Positions 53,601-61,577 of a stretch of DNA of 64,000 nt are shown here, piece after piece. The notes beneath the pieces are model-generated. The model worked only from the letters and a program-made list of their open reading frames with translations, was not told the origin of the DNA and did not search any database. The DNA lies in the NCBI GenBank assembly GCA_945787885.1, contig CALZJF010000004.1:36410-100409 (forward strand). Direction: 5' to 3'. Each line of letters begins with the position of its first letter. Position 1 is the first letter of the stretch. The translations under genes and the position numbers were made by a program. The DNA is from an uncultured Bacteroidales bacterium. Its GTDB lineage: Bacteria > Bacteroidota > Bacteroidia > Bacteroidales > Bacteroidaceae.

Positions 53601-55242
53601 TGTCGGCCGTGCGGTCGCCATCGATATCAATGAAGGTATATATCAGTTGCGAACGGTCGCCATCGCTGAAATTATCGTAGAAGGGGAGTTCGAAGGTTCC
53701 TACGGAATACACGGCGTTCGACATCGCCGTCAGGCCCGTCTGTCCCTGCTGCACGGGAGTGACGGCATAGCGGTAGAGCGCGGCGGCTTCGGGGAGCGAT
53801 TCGCTGAACGAGGTGGACTCCGTCGTGACGACGGGGGTGCCTTCATCGTTGTCGGCATAGCGCACCACCTGATAAGTGATGCCCTCCGGCGTGAACGCCC
53901 CGTCCCATGCCCCTGCCGTCGGGGGTTCCCATGTGAGGCTCGCCTGGCGACCGTCGAGGTGCAGACTGACATTGCGCGGTGCGCCCGGTGCGTCCTGTCC
54001 GATGAAGAGGGTGATGCTGCTCTTCGCACTGACGCCCGCGGCATTGCCCGCTGTGGCGTAGAGCGTATAAAGCCGGTTGGCCTCGAAGCTGCACTGGGGA
54101 ACATCCACCGCTGCGCCCGGCGCTACCGTCGTGGTGGCGAGGGTTTCGTCGCCGCAATATATATTTATGGTGACATCGCTGGTCAGAGCGGTGCCGCCTG
54201 CTGTCAGCGTGGGAGCCGTGCATCGCAGGCTGCCCGTCAGCGCCCCTGCCGCCTCAGGGGCGAAAGTCAGTCCCGCCACGGGGGCAGGAGCAGCGTCGGG
54301 CACGGGGGTGGACTTGACGAAAAGTCCTGCCAACTGCTCCCCGCCGGGCATGTCGTCTATCTTGTAAGCCCGGGCAGAGGAGGGATTGACCTCAAAGAGA
54401 GCGGCATCATTGACGCCTGAATACGCCCAATAGAGCTTTCCCGTCTGGCCGTCGAAGGCCATCGTCTGGGCATAGCGTGGGGTCAGCCCCGTGGCTCCCA
54501 CGAGCTGCGTCGTGCCGTTGGTCTTGTCGATGGTGTGGAGATTGCCCTGCTCGTCCAAGGCGTAGAGCACGCCCTCCGGCGAACAGGCCAACGTGATGAA
54601 ATAAGTGGAGAGGGCACTGACGGCGGTGAAGGAGGCATCGGCCATGTTCATCACGGAGAGCGCAGTGCCACTGCCATCTTGGTTGAAGGTGATGGCATAG
54701 ACCCGGTCGGTCGTGGCATCGTAGGTGAGCGTTGCCCCGACGGGTATGTTTGAATATTCGTAGGCAGGCTCCAACGCCGTCTCATAGCTCCAGTCGTCGG
54801 CGTTATAGACGCGGCTGCAAACATACCAGACCTCGCCCCAGAACTCATCTACCTGCCAGACATAGAATTTGCCTTTGGCATAGAGTGCACGGGAGGTATT
54901 GATGTCTTGGTTTATCTGCATCTGGCTCACCCCGAAGCCTTTGGCAGCGGTGAGGCTGCAGAATCCCGGTGCTGCGAAGCTGCTCGATGAGAGGAGTCCG
55001 GCACGGAGCGTGGTGCCATCGCCGACGTAGCGCGCACGCTGCGAAGCGGCATCCGCCTTTCCAACGCGGACAACCTGAGGCTCGGAATCAGCAGGCTGCG
55101 GGCGCAGACGATTCCACTGCAGAGAGCGCTCCCACGCGGCGGGAAGCGACTTATGGGGAGTCTGCACACGCGGCTCTCCAACTTGCGCCTGACTGCACAG
55201 GGCGCACAGTGCAAGCAAGAAAGTGAGGATTTGCTGTTTCAT
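50698..55242 (-). CDS. Giant secreted fibronectin-III/cleaved-adhesin surface protein with T9SS-like sorting domain
   Basis: The 1514-residue protein has signal peptide MKQQILTFLLALCALCSQAQ. Residues about 60-330 look like a beta-propeller-like or quinoprotein-like region (RVYAITFNQDGSGTALSVMN). Fibronectin type III modules follow (SLTWEPPTAGAWDG, VNLVWNAPTAGTHGG). At least three cleaved-adhesin/choice-of-anchor-J lectin-like domains are present (WLISPAIHLDGTHRYLLQYS, RLKSPLLNLQGSQHPMVSFF, YLISPQVCGGSPLSFWVRR). The C-terminus (LCGSRSIRVAPGVYVVRIDG, HRLLVRQ) is a type IX sorting-like tail. This layout is shared with gingipain-type adhesins but no protease domain is present, so binding to host or glycan ligands is the likely role. 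The gene is transcribed alone. Confidence 0.87.
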   Translation of the reverse strand: MKQQILTFLLALCALCSQAQVGEPRVQTPHKSLPAAWERSLQWNRLRPQPADSEPQVVRVGKADAASQRARYVGDGTTLRAGLLSSSSFAAPGFCSLTAAKGFGVSQMQINQDINTSRALYAKGKFYVWQVDEFWGEVWYVCSRVYNADDWSYETALEPAYEYSNIPVGATLTYDATTDRVYAITFNQDGSGTALSVMNMADASFTAVSALSTYFITLACSPEGVLYALDEQGNLHTIDKTNGTTQLVGATGLTPRYAQTMAFDGQTGKLYWAYSGVNDAALFEVNPSSARAYKIDDMPGGEQLAGLFVKSTPVPDAAPAPVAGLTFAPEAAGALTGSLRCTAPTLTAGGTALTSDVTINIYCGDETLATTTVAPGAAVDVPQCSFEANRLYTLYATAGNAAGVSAKSSITLFIGQDAPGAPRNVSLHLDGRQASLTWEPPTAGAWDGAFTPEGITYQVVRYADNDEGTPVVTTESTSFSESLPEAAALYRYAVTPVQQGQTGLTAMSNAVYSVGTFELPFYDNFSDGDRSQLIYTFIDIDGDRTADNRNAWFWKADEKLMQYCADGVHTGNDWLISPAIHLDGTHRYLLQYSLNMGAPANLRVTLGTSPDPKDHTVVLADHQGINEAWQHLYNADAFTVPAEGNYYLGFYAYSGTDGFYLNLFEINLTEGGSTIVPDSVKNLTVTPDAGGRKEVKISFEAPNVLVNGADLPFYNSFDVLVCRDEELIRTVSAYPGHTYKIADEVPTTGLHTYRIYAVMDGLEGVGQTREVWVGYDIPCVPEPVEISTSDGNTVVNLVWNAPTAGTHGGYFDASKLTYSVWRGRSRSELAPIATGLTALGYRDETAQAFVGEGMQDGIYYAVTADVDDVRSDAMAHYLVVGRPYALPRSESFPNGGFDIEPWSTESVSGDFGFECRRSDKNGGGWPQDYDGGFTKFMSQGWSDYTDSRLKSPLLNLQGSQHPMVSFFMFHWDETGSSAAYDNYATRLRVEISVDGGEFRQIGEDYTAFYKRYGWVEHRIPLEDFKDAGCVQIAFRGMTDNDWMYFYIDNIHFEEQPATDLSVADFSGSRTGSVGDALSYYLTFFNRGTKPAGGYQVSLFVNDCEVAAFETPHLEPGEIADVAVSIPALAPYAGQEVFVHAAINYEGDEQPDNNVSADLTLNIETPWYPVPQGLTAAETPNGVQLDWQQIELPTTKSPIVDGAEDYEPFAISGFGDWKTYDGDRHGCGTNTNLPDYANRGVDQAWQIWAPGLLAGVDADAFPLLQPRSGEQAFISWYANTYIDWDAPFNDDYLISPQVCGGSPLSFWVRRIHTSVNETFEVLASSTTQDPAAFSKIFEGTATDVWEEVQVSLPADARYFAIRYTGELQDGIMVDDIAYIPALFDLQVVGYNVYRDGILLNAAPIAEPSYIDAAVSEGEHAYQVSAVTNFGESAASEPVSLRFTAVQSVQTADASVRVEGQHIVMQSHRSVRAEVVNAQGQTLFAQPLCGSRSIRVAPGVYVVRIDGTSHRLLVRQ

Positions 55243-55261
55243 AATCGTTTGAATTTATGAA

Positions 55262-55296
55262 GGTAGGGACTATAAATTAACTTTCGATGAAAGGGC
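55262..55296. repeat. Remnant of one end of a family B element
   Basis: GGTAGGGACTATAAATTAAC and the bases up to about 55296 match the left 35 bases of family B with a few changes. No right end is present. It lies upstream of the large surface-protein gene. Confidence 0.55.
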
Positions 55297-55312
55297 TGGA
55301 GAAGAGGAGAGA

Positions 55313-56557
55313 TTAGCCCACTGCCCGGCAGAGTATCAGGCATTTGCTGCCATCGGCACGAGTGGTGGCGAAGAGGTATTGATCGCCGCCTTCGCGGATT
55401 TTCAGTCGGGCGCGGAGGGTGGCGACGGATTCCGGAAAGTTGCGTACTGACAGATTGGCCGCGGGCTGTGGGGATTTCCGCCCTGCTGCTGCCGAGGCTG
55501 CGCAGAGGGCAGAAGAAAGGCGGCGAAGCTCTGACTTGCTGAAGCCATAGACCTCCACTATGCGAAACGCACGGCCGGGGAAGGCTTCCACGTGGGCATC
55601 GGCGGTGTAGAGATGGCTGTTGGGATGCAACTTCTGCAAGCCATATCGCTGCCCGACGCTGCGAAACGCTCCTGCCTTCAGCACGGCTGGCCCCGGCTCA
55701 TAGAGATATTCGCCCAGGGTGCTTGCCATTTCGCTGACAACCTCTGCCTCTTCGGAGGGGAGGAAGGAGAATCCGCGGGAGCCTTCTGCACAAAATATGC
55801 GGGGCTCGGGACTGCACTGCCTGCCGTCGAGCACCAAGACGAGGTCTTTGCATTCGCCTCCGATGGCATAGACGTGAACTTCGCGGACGCAGCCGCGCTG
55901 CTGACTGTTGAGGAGGGCAATGGCGCGAGTGATGTCGAGCATGGGCGACAACTTCGCCACAACGATGTGTCCGCGCTGCAACAGCAGACTGAGATGGGCG
56001 GCTATATTGGGTTCACACTCTTCTATAAGCACCGTCTTCCCGCCATGAGCATCGCGGCGGGCGGGGTCGAGATAGACGAGGCTGAAGGCTTCTTCGGGGT
56101 GAGACTGCAGCAGGGCTATGCCATCGCCGAGCTGGCAGGCGGCATGGCGGATGCCGAGAAGCGGGAGATTATGACGCGCCGTAGCGGCTATCTCTGCCTG
56201 TCGCTCCACGTAGATGGCTTGGGCGAAGAGGGGCGCGAGGTGGGAAAAGTCCACTCCCATGCCCCCCGTGAGGTCAATCATGCTGTCGCGCTCGTCGGGC
56301 AGCAACAGTCGCCGTACGATGTCGGCCTTGTATTCCGCCGCACTGGCACTGCTACACTGCTCCAAGGCAATGCGCGGAGGGAAAAGTATGCCTGGCGTCT
56401 CCGCCCACCGTGGCACTTTGTGGCGCAGACGCTGCCATCCCTCTATCTGCCGCAATACATACGGCGTGTCGAGATCCGTACGGCTGGAGATTTCCAACGC
56501 TACGTCCTCAACACGCCGAAGTCGGTTGGCGAAAATGTATTCGTCACTCTTGGTCAT
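55313..56557 (-). CDS. Class I SAM methyltransferase with THUMP-like domain
   Basis: The 414-residue protein has an N-terminal helical region (1-75), a Rossmann methyltransferase core with motif I DLTGGMGVD (95-103), acidic loop YVERQAE and the catalytic-type motif DPARRD (164-169). The C-terminal part (about 320-414: ALCAASAAAGRKSPQPAANL, LKIREGGDQYLFATTRA) fits the THUMP-like domain of Bacteroidetes. DPARR resembles DPPY-type motifs of N- or guanine-methyltransferases, so an RNA substrate is likely but unproven. It begins 26 bases after the kinase stop on the same strand and is probably co-transcribed with the two kinases. Confidence 0.85.
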   Translation of the reverse strand: MTKSDEYIFANRLRRVEDVALEISSRTDLDTPYVLRQIEGWQRLRHKVPRWAETPGILFPPRIALEQCSSASAAEYKADIVRRLLLPDERDSMIDLTGGMGVDFSHLAPLFAQAIYVERQAEIAATARHNLPLLGIRHAACQLGDGIALLQSHPEEAFSLVYLDPARRDAHGGKTVLIEECEPNIAAHLSLLLQRGHIVVAKLSPMLDITRAIALLNSQQRGCVREVHVYAIGGECKDLVLVLDGRQCSPEPRIFCAEGSRGFSFLPSEEAEVVSEMASTLGEYLYEPGPAVLKAGAFRSVGQRYGLQKLHPNSHLYTADAHVEAFPGRAFRIVEVYGFSKSELRRLSSALCAASAAAGRKSPQPAANLSVRNFPESVATLRARLKIREGGDQYLFATTRADGSKCLILCRAVG

Positions 56558-56583
56558 AAGTAGTGCTATAAGCCGTGCAGAAG

Positions 56584-57687
56584 TCAGGCTTTAAGCTGCT
56601 TCTGGATGAAGGCCTCCATCTCTGCCTCATGCTGTTCGATGGAGAGGAGGAGGTGGAACTGATTGTTCGCACGCACGAAATTGTGCTCGCGATAGTGGCA
56701 CTTCCAGTATTTGTCGCCGCTGAGATAATCCCATAGGAAGCGCACGCAGAGCATATAGGGGAAGAGCTTGACGGCATAGGGAAGATTCTCAATCTCCACT
56801 TTCGTGAGGAACTGGCGTGCGGTGCTGAGATAGCCCTCGGTGAAGGCCTCGAAAATCTCCGTGTTGAACGCCACGGCATCCATGTCGGGGCAGTCTTCAG
56901 CCACCTTGTTCGCACCGCTGCGCAGGAAGTCGCCGTAGTCGGAGAAGATGAAGTTGGGCATGACGGTGTCGAGGTCGATGACGCAGAGCACCTTGTCGTC
57001 GGCATCGAAGAGCATATTGTTTACCTTCGTATCGCAGTGGCAAACGCGCTTGGGAAGCACGCCCTCGCGGCCCATACGCTCTGCCTTGCACATATATTCG
57101 GCGCGGGCGTTGATTTCGCGAAGCAGATTCTGCACTTGCTCCTCTCCTACACGTCCGGTGGGGTCGGCAGCGATGACTTCGCGGAGCTGCTGGAGGCGGA
57201 ACTCCATGTTGTGGAAGTTCTCAATCGTCTCTTCGAGCTTCACGGGAATATCGGCGAGCATGGCCTGAAAGCGTCCGAAGGCTTCGCCCGCAGCACGGCT
57301 GGAGGCAGGATTGACGGCTTCCTTCGTGATGGCATTGTCGATGTAGAGCATGACGCGCCAGTATTCGCCTTCTACGACTACGTGATAGCGTTCGGCATCG
57401 GCCTTCGTCGGCAGGAAATGGAGCACCTTGCGGTCGATGTCCGTCTCGCCGGCGGCTTCGAGCTTGCGGCGAATATGGTGGGTGACGGCGATGATGTTCT
57501 TCATCACCTTTTCCACATCGGGGAATACCACGTGGTTCACGCGCTGGAGGATATAGTCGGGCGCGTCGGCCTCAGCGGTTTTCACGAGGAGGGTATCGTT
57601 AATCAGTCCGTCGCCTACGGGCTGAATGCTGGCGGGCGTGCCGACAACCTCAAACTGCGACACGATTTCCAAAAGTTTCTGTTCCAT
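56584..57687 (-). CDS. APH/choline-kinase-fold kinase, NahK-like, copy 1
   Basis: The 367-residue protein has the aminoglycoside-phosphotransferase fold. The catalytic loop HCDTKVNN (217-224) and the metal site DLDTVMPNF (238-246) match N-acetylhexosamine 1-kinases (NahK/LnpB) more closely than antibiotic kinases. Such enzymes phosphorylate GlcNAc or GalNAc at C1 in salvage of mucin or milk glycans. The paralogue at 58001-59104 aligns without gaps; about four of five residues are identical, with most changes in the first 120 residues. No promoter box is obvious directly upstream, so it may rely on the paralogue's promoter across the element at 57786. Confidence 0.87.
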   Translation of the reverse strand: MEQKLLEIVSQFEVVGTPASIQPVGDGLINDTLLVKTAEADAPDYILQRVNHVVFPDVEKVMKNIIAVTHHIRRKLEAAGETDIDRKVLHFLPTKADAERYHVVVEGEYWRVMLYIDNAITKEAVNPASSRAAGEAFGRFQAMLADIPVKLEETIENFHNMEFRLQQLREVIAADPTGRVGEEQVQNLLREINARAEYMCKAERMGREGVLPKRVCHCDTKVNNMLFDADDKVLCVIDLDTVMPNFIFSDYGDFLRSGANKVAEDCPDMDAVAFNTEIFEAFTEGYLSTARQFLTKVEIENLPYAVKLFPYMLCVRFLWDYLSGDKYWKCHYREHNFVRANNQFHLLLSIEQHEAEMEAFIQKQLKA

Positions 57688-57785
57688 TTTCCTTTTAATA
57701 TTTAAGTTGCTTTAGAATTGTCTTGGATAATCCGCCTGTATGGTTTCTATCAAACGGCAACCCCCATAGACTCCAACGGCATACA

Positions 57786-57944
57786 AGTAGGTAACAAAAA
57801 AATTTTAATAGCATGACTTATTATGGCTTGTATGTTTGGACGCGCATCCTTTAGGCTTGAAAACTGCCACATAGCCCGCGCTATGCTCCTTTATTTCCAA
57901 ATAGCGCATTCTAACATAAAAATCATTTTCATTACCTACCTACC
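57786..57944. repeat. Degenerate family A element, copy A5
   Basis: AAGTAGGTAAC at the left and ATTACCTACCT at the right are family A ends, with the core cap CATAGC-CCGC-GCTATG carrying a 2-base insertion. One arm (ATTTCAAGACTAAA) is deleted. It separates the two kinase paralogues. Confidence 0.75.
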
Positions 57945-58000
57945 TTGAGGCTATGGGGGTGTGTCGTTCATCTGATGCTCAGCATCAACAGGCTGTGAGA

Positions 58001-59104
58001 TTAGGCTTCGAGTTGCTGCCGGATGAAGGCTTCCATCTCTGCCTCATGCTGTTCGATGGAGAGGAGGAGGTGGAACTGATTGTTCGCACGCACGAAGTTG
58101 TGGTCAGCATACTGGCACTTCCAGTATTTGTCGCCGCTGAGATAGTCCCAGAGGAATCGTACGCTCTGCATATAGGGGAAGAGCTTGACGGCATAGGGGA
58201 GGTTTTCGATTTCCACGGGGGTCAGGAAGCTCTTGGCACTGCTGAGATAGCCCTCGGTGAAGGCTTTGAAAATCTCCACATCGAACTCCACGGCGTCCAT
58301 TTCCGGATGGTCTTCCGCCACCTTGTTCGCCCCCGTACGGAGGAAGTCGCCGTAGTCAGAGAAGATGAAGTTGGGCATGACGGTGTCGAGGTCGATGACA
58401 CAGAGCACCTCGTCGTTCTCATCGAACATCATGTTGTTGACCTTCGTGTCGCAGTGGCAGACGCGCTTGGGGAGCACGCCCTCGCGGCCCATCCGCTCCG
58501 CCTTGCACATATATTCGGCGCGGGCTTCGAGTTCGGCAATGAGTTGCTGCACCTTCTCTTCCTTCACGCGTCCGACGGGGTCGGCGGCGACGACATCGCG
58601 GAGCTGCTGGAGGCGGAACTCCATGTTGTGGAAGTCCTTGATGGTCTCTCCGAGCTCAACGGGGATATCGGCGAGCATGGCCTGGAAGCGTCCGAAGGCT
58701 TCGCCGGCAGCACGGCTGGAGGCCGGATTGACGGCCTGCTTCGTGATGGCACCGGCTATGAACACCATCACGCGCCAGTATTCACCATCGACGATGGCAT
58801 AGAGCTGCTCCGGATTTTCCTTGGCAGCGACGAAGGTGAGCACCTTGCGGTCTATATCGGCTTCGCCCGCAGCCTCCAGTTTCTGGCGGATATGGGTGGT
58901 GACGGCGTGGATGTTGCGCATCACCATCTCTACATCGGGGAATACATTCCGGTTCACACGCTGCATGACGTAGTCGGGCGCATCGGCCTCGGCCGTCTTC
59001 ACCAGCAGGGTGTCATTGATCAGGCCTGCGCCGAGGGGCTTAATTTCGCAGACAGTGCCACGGATGGCAAAGCGCGATGCAATCTCAAGATGTTTGGATT
59101 CCAT
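58001..59104 (-). CDS. APH/choline-kinase-fold kinase, NahK-like, copy 2
   Basis: It is the same length (367 residues) and carries the same motifs at the same positions as its paralogue: HCDTKVNN (217-224) and DLDTVMPNF (238-246). The N-terminal lobe differs most (LGAGLINDTLL against VGDGLINDTLL, then AAKENPEQLYAI against PTKADAERYHVV), which could alter sugar or nucleotide preference. It is the upstream member and has a good promoter. The pair is a tandem duplication; whether both are active is unknown. Confidence 0.87.
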   Translation of the reverse strand: MESKHLEIASRFAIRGTVCEIKPLGAGLINDTLLVKTAEADAPDYVMQRVNRNVFPDVEMVMRNIHAVTTHIRQKLEAAGEADIDRKVLTFVAAKENPEQLYAIVDGEYWRVMVFIAGAITKQAVNPASSRAAGEAFGRFQAMLADIPVELGETIKDFHNMEFRLQQLRDVVAADPVGRVKEEKVQQLIAELEARAEYMCKAERMGREGVLPKRVCHCDTKVNNMMFDENDEVLCVIDLDTVMPNFIFSDYGDFLRTGANKVAEDHPEMDAVEFDVEIFKAFTEGYLSSAKSFLTPVEIENLPYAVKLFPYMQSVRFLWDYLSGDKYWKCQYADHNFVRANNQFHLLLSIEQHEAEMEAFIRQQLEA

Positions 59105-59176
59105 GGTTTTCAGGTATATATAGTGATATTTTAAGGTTATTTGTCTTGACTAAAGCATTACCTGCTTAATTAACGG

Positions 59177-59207
59177 CAAATATAGACGAAAATTGTGAAA
59201 TCGGCAA
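59177..59207 (-). promoter_or_regulatory. Promoter of the NahK-like kinase operon
   Basis: On the minus strand TTG (59207-59205), a 20-base spacer and TATATTTG (59184-59177) match the Bacteroidetes consensus, about 70 bases before the start codon. Confidence 0.65.
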
Positions 59208-59295
59208 CATCATAGGCAGAAAACTTGCTCGTTTCGCCGTTTTCCTGCCCGATAGTGGCAATTTTCAGCGGTGCCGACTCTCTTCTGCTGGCGCA

Positions 59296-59850
59296 TCACT
59301 CTGCGTCGGTCTCGCGGTATCGGCGATTTTCGGGCGTAAGATTCCATGCTTCGGCGTTGTGGCGGGGTCCGAAACTGAGGTCGCAGCCTGCCCTGAGCAA
59401 TTGCTCTGCAAGGGCGGGGCCACCCCGGAAGCCGTGGATGGTCCATGTCTGGCGGGGATGCCAGGCTTTCCGCGCCTGCAAAATGAGGTCGAACGCGCGG
59501 ACGCAATGCAGCGTCATCGGCACTGCGAGGCGTTCGCTCAGCTCCGCCTGCGCGCGGAAGACGCTCAGCTGCTCTGCCATCGCGGCACCACGGAGGCGGT
59601 CGAGGCCGCACTCGCCCAACTGCACCACTTCGGGATATTCCAGCAGACGCTCCAGACCGCGGAGGTAGGCGGCGAGCGAGAAGTCGGCATCCTGCGTCCA
59701 CCAGGGGTGTATGCCCGCTGCATAGAGTCCGCCGGGCGCGGGTGTCCAGCGAGCGGCGTCGGCATCAAGCACCACGGCTTTTGGCAGACAGACGATGCCA
59801 CTCCCCGCAGGAGTGTCCGGACGATGGGTGTGAAAGTCGAAATCTTGCAT
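59296..59850 (-). CDS. TatD family metal-dependent hydrolase, C-terminally short
   Basis: TatD proteins are metal-dependent nucleases or hydrolases with a TIM-barrel. The start MQDFDFHTHRPD gives 184 residues; the frame is open 18 codons upstream. Metal ligands are all visible: HTH (His7, His9), Glu80 in GECGLDR, His115 in LHC, His139 in IHGFRGGP and Asp182 in ETDAE. The stop comes right after ETDAE, whereas homologues of this type continue for about 30 residues with a final helix. No frame downstream restores the missing part. It may be an active short form or a recent truncation. yidD and rnpA lie upstream in the usual order. Confidence 0.83.
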   Translation of the reverse strand: MQDFDFHTHRPDTPAGSGIVCLPKAVVLDADAARWTPAPGGLYAAGIHPWWTQDADFSLAAYLRGLERLLEYPEVVQLGECGLDRLRGAAMAEQLSVFRAQAELSERLAVPMTLHCVRAFDLILQARKAWHPRQTWTIHGFRGGPALAEQLLRAGCDLSFGPRHNAEAWNLTPENRRYRETDAE

Positions 59851-59970
59851 AGGTTTACAGCGCTTGCAGACGGAAAAAGAGCGAATCGTGAAGGGTTGGT
59901 TCACAATCCGCTCTTGTATTTTTTGCTCTTATATATTATACATTATGAATGTCATCATCATCGTTTCCTC

Positions 59971-60204
59971 TTACCAATGAAATTCATCCGGCACGGGGTC
60001 GTAGCCATGCCCGCCCCAAGGGTGGCAGCGCAAGATGCGACGTATGCCGAGGTAGAGCCCCTTCAGTGCTCCATGTTTCGCCACTGCTTCCACCATATAC
60101 TGCGAGCAAGTGGGGGTGTAGCGGCAGGCGGGCGGCAGGAGTGGGGAGACGGCGCGCTGATAGAAGCGCACGGGGAGGATGACGAGACGTTGCAGAAGAT
60201 TCAT
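59971..60204 (-). CDS. yidD: Membrane protein insertion efficiency factor YidD
   Basis: The 77-residue protein matches YidD throughout: [39 protein letters not shown], and [20 protein letters not shown]. It is thought to aid YidC-mediated insertion of inner-membrane proteins. It lies 69 bases after rnpA on the same strand, the common order. Confidence 0.96.
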   Translation of the reverse strand: MNLLQRLVILPVRFYQRAVSPLLPPACRYTPTCSQYMVEAVAKHGALKGLYLGIRRILRCHPWGGHGYDPVPDEFHW

Positions 60205-60273
60205 ATTCTCTCTGTATGTGGAAGGGGGAAGACGTTGCTGGGACGGGAACAGGAGTGCCGACGCTGCGCGCAG

Positions 60274-60684
60274 CTACGAGTGTTCCCTGGCAGCAGCCAG
60301 CTTTTCTGCCATTCGCTGCATCAGATTGACCACCTTTCGATGTACATCGTGGCTCGGCTGCGGCGCATCGCTCAGCCAGATAAAGGCGAGATGCAGCTCC
60401 CGGTCGGCAGGCAGCAGCCCTTCAGCACTGAGGATGGACTTGTTCAGGCGGTAGGCCTCGCGGAGTTGCCGCTTCGCACGGTTACGACTGACGGCATGCT
60501 TGAACTTACGCTTCGAGACGCTGACCATCACTTTCACCCTCGCTCCGTCGCCCGCAGAGGGGGCAAGGTGCCAAATGGCTCGCACGGGATAGGCCGCCAG
60601 GCTGTGGCCGCCGGCGGTGAAGAGAGCATCGATGTCGCGTTTCAACACCAGATGCTCGCGCTTGGGAAATCCGTAGAGACTCAT
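60274..60684 (-). CDS. rnpA: Ribonuclease P protein component
   Basis: The 136-residue basic protein binds RNase P RNA and helps cleave tRNA leaders. The RNR motif region KFKHAVSRNRAKRQLREAY (60-78) is intact, and the N-terminus (FPKREHLVLKRDIDALFTAG) is typical. It overlaps no neighbour; hemD ends 60 bases upstream of its start. Confidence 0.95.
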   Translation of the reverse strand: MSLYGFPKREHLVLKRDIDALFTAGGHSLAAYPVRAIWHLAPSAGDGARVKVMVSVSKRKFKHAVSRNRAKRQLREAYRLNKSILSAEGLLPADRELHLAFIWLSDAPQPSHDVHRKVVNLMQRMAEKLAAAREHS

Positions 60685-60744
60685 GTCTGGGCTGGGAATA
60701 CGAGAGGGGGAAAGAGGGGAGGGTTATACGCTTGCTGACAAGGA

Positions 60745-61473
60745 TTAGGGATTTTCGCGGAGATACTGCTCCAGACTTCCCGTGATGGAGCCCGTGCCCT
60801 TCATATCTACTCGCAGTCCTGCCTCTTCTATGGCCTTTGCCGTGGCTTCGCCGAAGCATGCCAGGCGGATGTTGCCCTGCTCGAAATGGGGGAAGTTCTG
60901 CTTCAGGCTGTTCACACCGCTGGGAGTGAAGAGGAGAATCATGTCGTACTGCTTATACTCCTCGGGGTCGAAATCCGTGGGCACCGTGCGATACATCGTA
61001 CACAGCGTGTGGTTCAACTTCTTCTGCTCAAGCATCGACTTCACCTCGTCGTTGTGGGCATCAGAGAGCGGAATGAGGTATTTCTCCGTCTTATGGCGCG
61101 TCATGACACTGATGAGGTCGGGCCAACGTCCCGTCGTTCCGAAGAAGACCTTGCGTTTGCGATACTGCACATACTTCTGGATATAGAGAACTATCTTCTC
61201 CGAAATGCCAAAATACTTCATGTCCTCAGGAAGCGTGATGCGCAAATCCTTGCAGAGCGAGAAGAAATGGTCAATGGCATTGAGCGAATTGAAGACGATG
61301 GCAGTATGGTCGAGCACATTCACGCGCTGGTCGCGAAATTCTCTGAGCGATATGCCTTCTACGCGGATAAAGGGTTTGAAGGTAAACTCTAAGCCGCTGC
61401 GTGCAGCAAGTTCGTAATAGGGAGATTTTTCGTTGGTGGGTGCGGGTTGTGAAACGAGGATTTTTTTAATCAT
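60745..61473 (-). CDS. hemD: Uroporphyrinogen-III synthase-like protein
   Basis: The 242-residue protein has the two-lobed HemD fold pattern: IKKILVSQPAPTNEKSPYYE, VFNSLNAIDHFF, and in the second half MILLFTPSGVNSLKQNFPHF and ACFGEATAKAIEEAGLRVD. HemD closes the tetrapyrrole ring with inversion. HemD sequences are weakly conserved, and in Bacteroidales this member sits with rnpA and yidD rather than heme genes, so in vivo activity is inferred. It follows DUF4271 after 104 bases. Confidence 0.83.
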   Translation of the reverse strand: MIKKILVSQPAPTNEKSPYYELAARSGLEFTFKPFIRVEGISLREFRDQRVNVLDHTAIVFNSLNAIDHFFSLCKDLRITLPEDMKYFGISEKIVLYIQKYVQYRKRKVFFGTTGRWPDLISVMTRHKTEKYLIPLSDAHNDEVKSMLEQKKLNHTLCTMYRTVPTDFDPEEYKQYDMILLFTPSGVNSLKQNFPHFEQGNIRLACFGEATAKAIEEAGLRVDMKGTGSITGSLEQYLRENP

Positions 61474-61577
61474 TGCGCTTGCAAATCATTCCGAGTCAAA
61501 CAATGCTGTAGAAGAGTTCAGGCCATCGAGATAGGATGAGGAAAAGGGTGAACAAAATCCGACGTTGGCCGGAAAAT

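Noticed and set aside
56584-59104. Aminoglycoside resistance kinases
   Set aside because: The fold is shared, but the HCDTKVNN and DLDTVMPNF motifs fit N-acetylhexosamine kinases, and there is no mobile resistance context.
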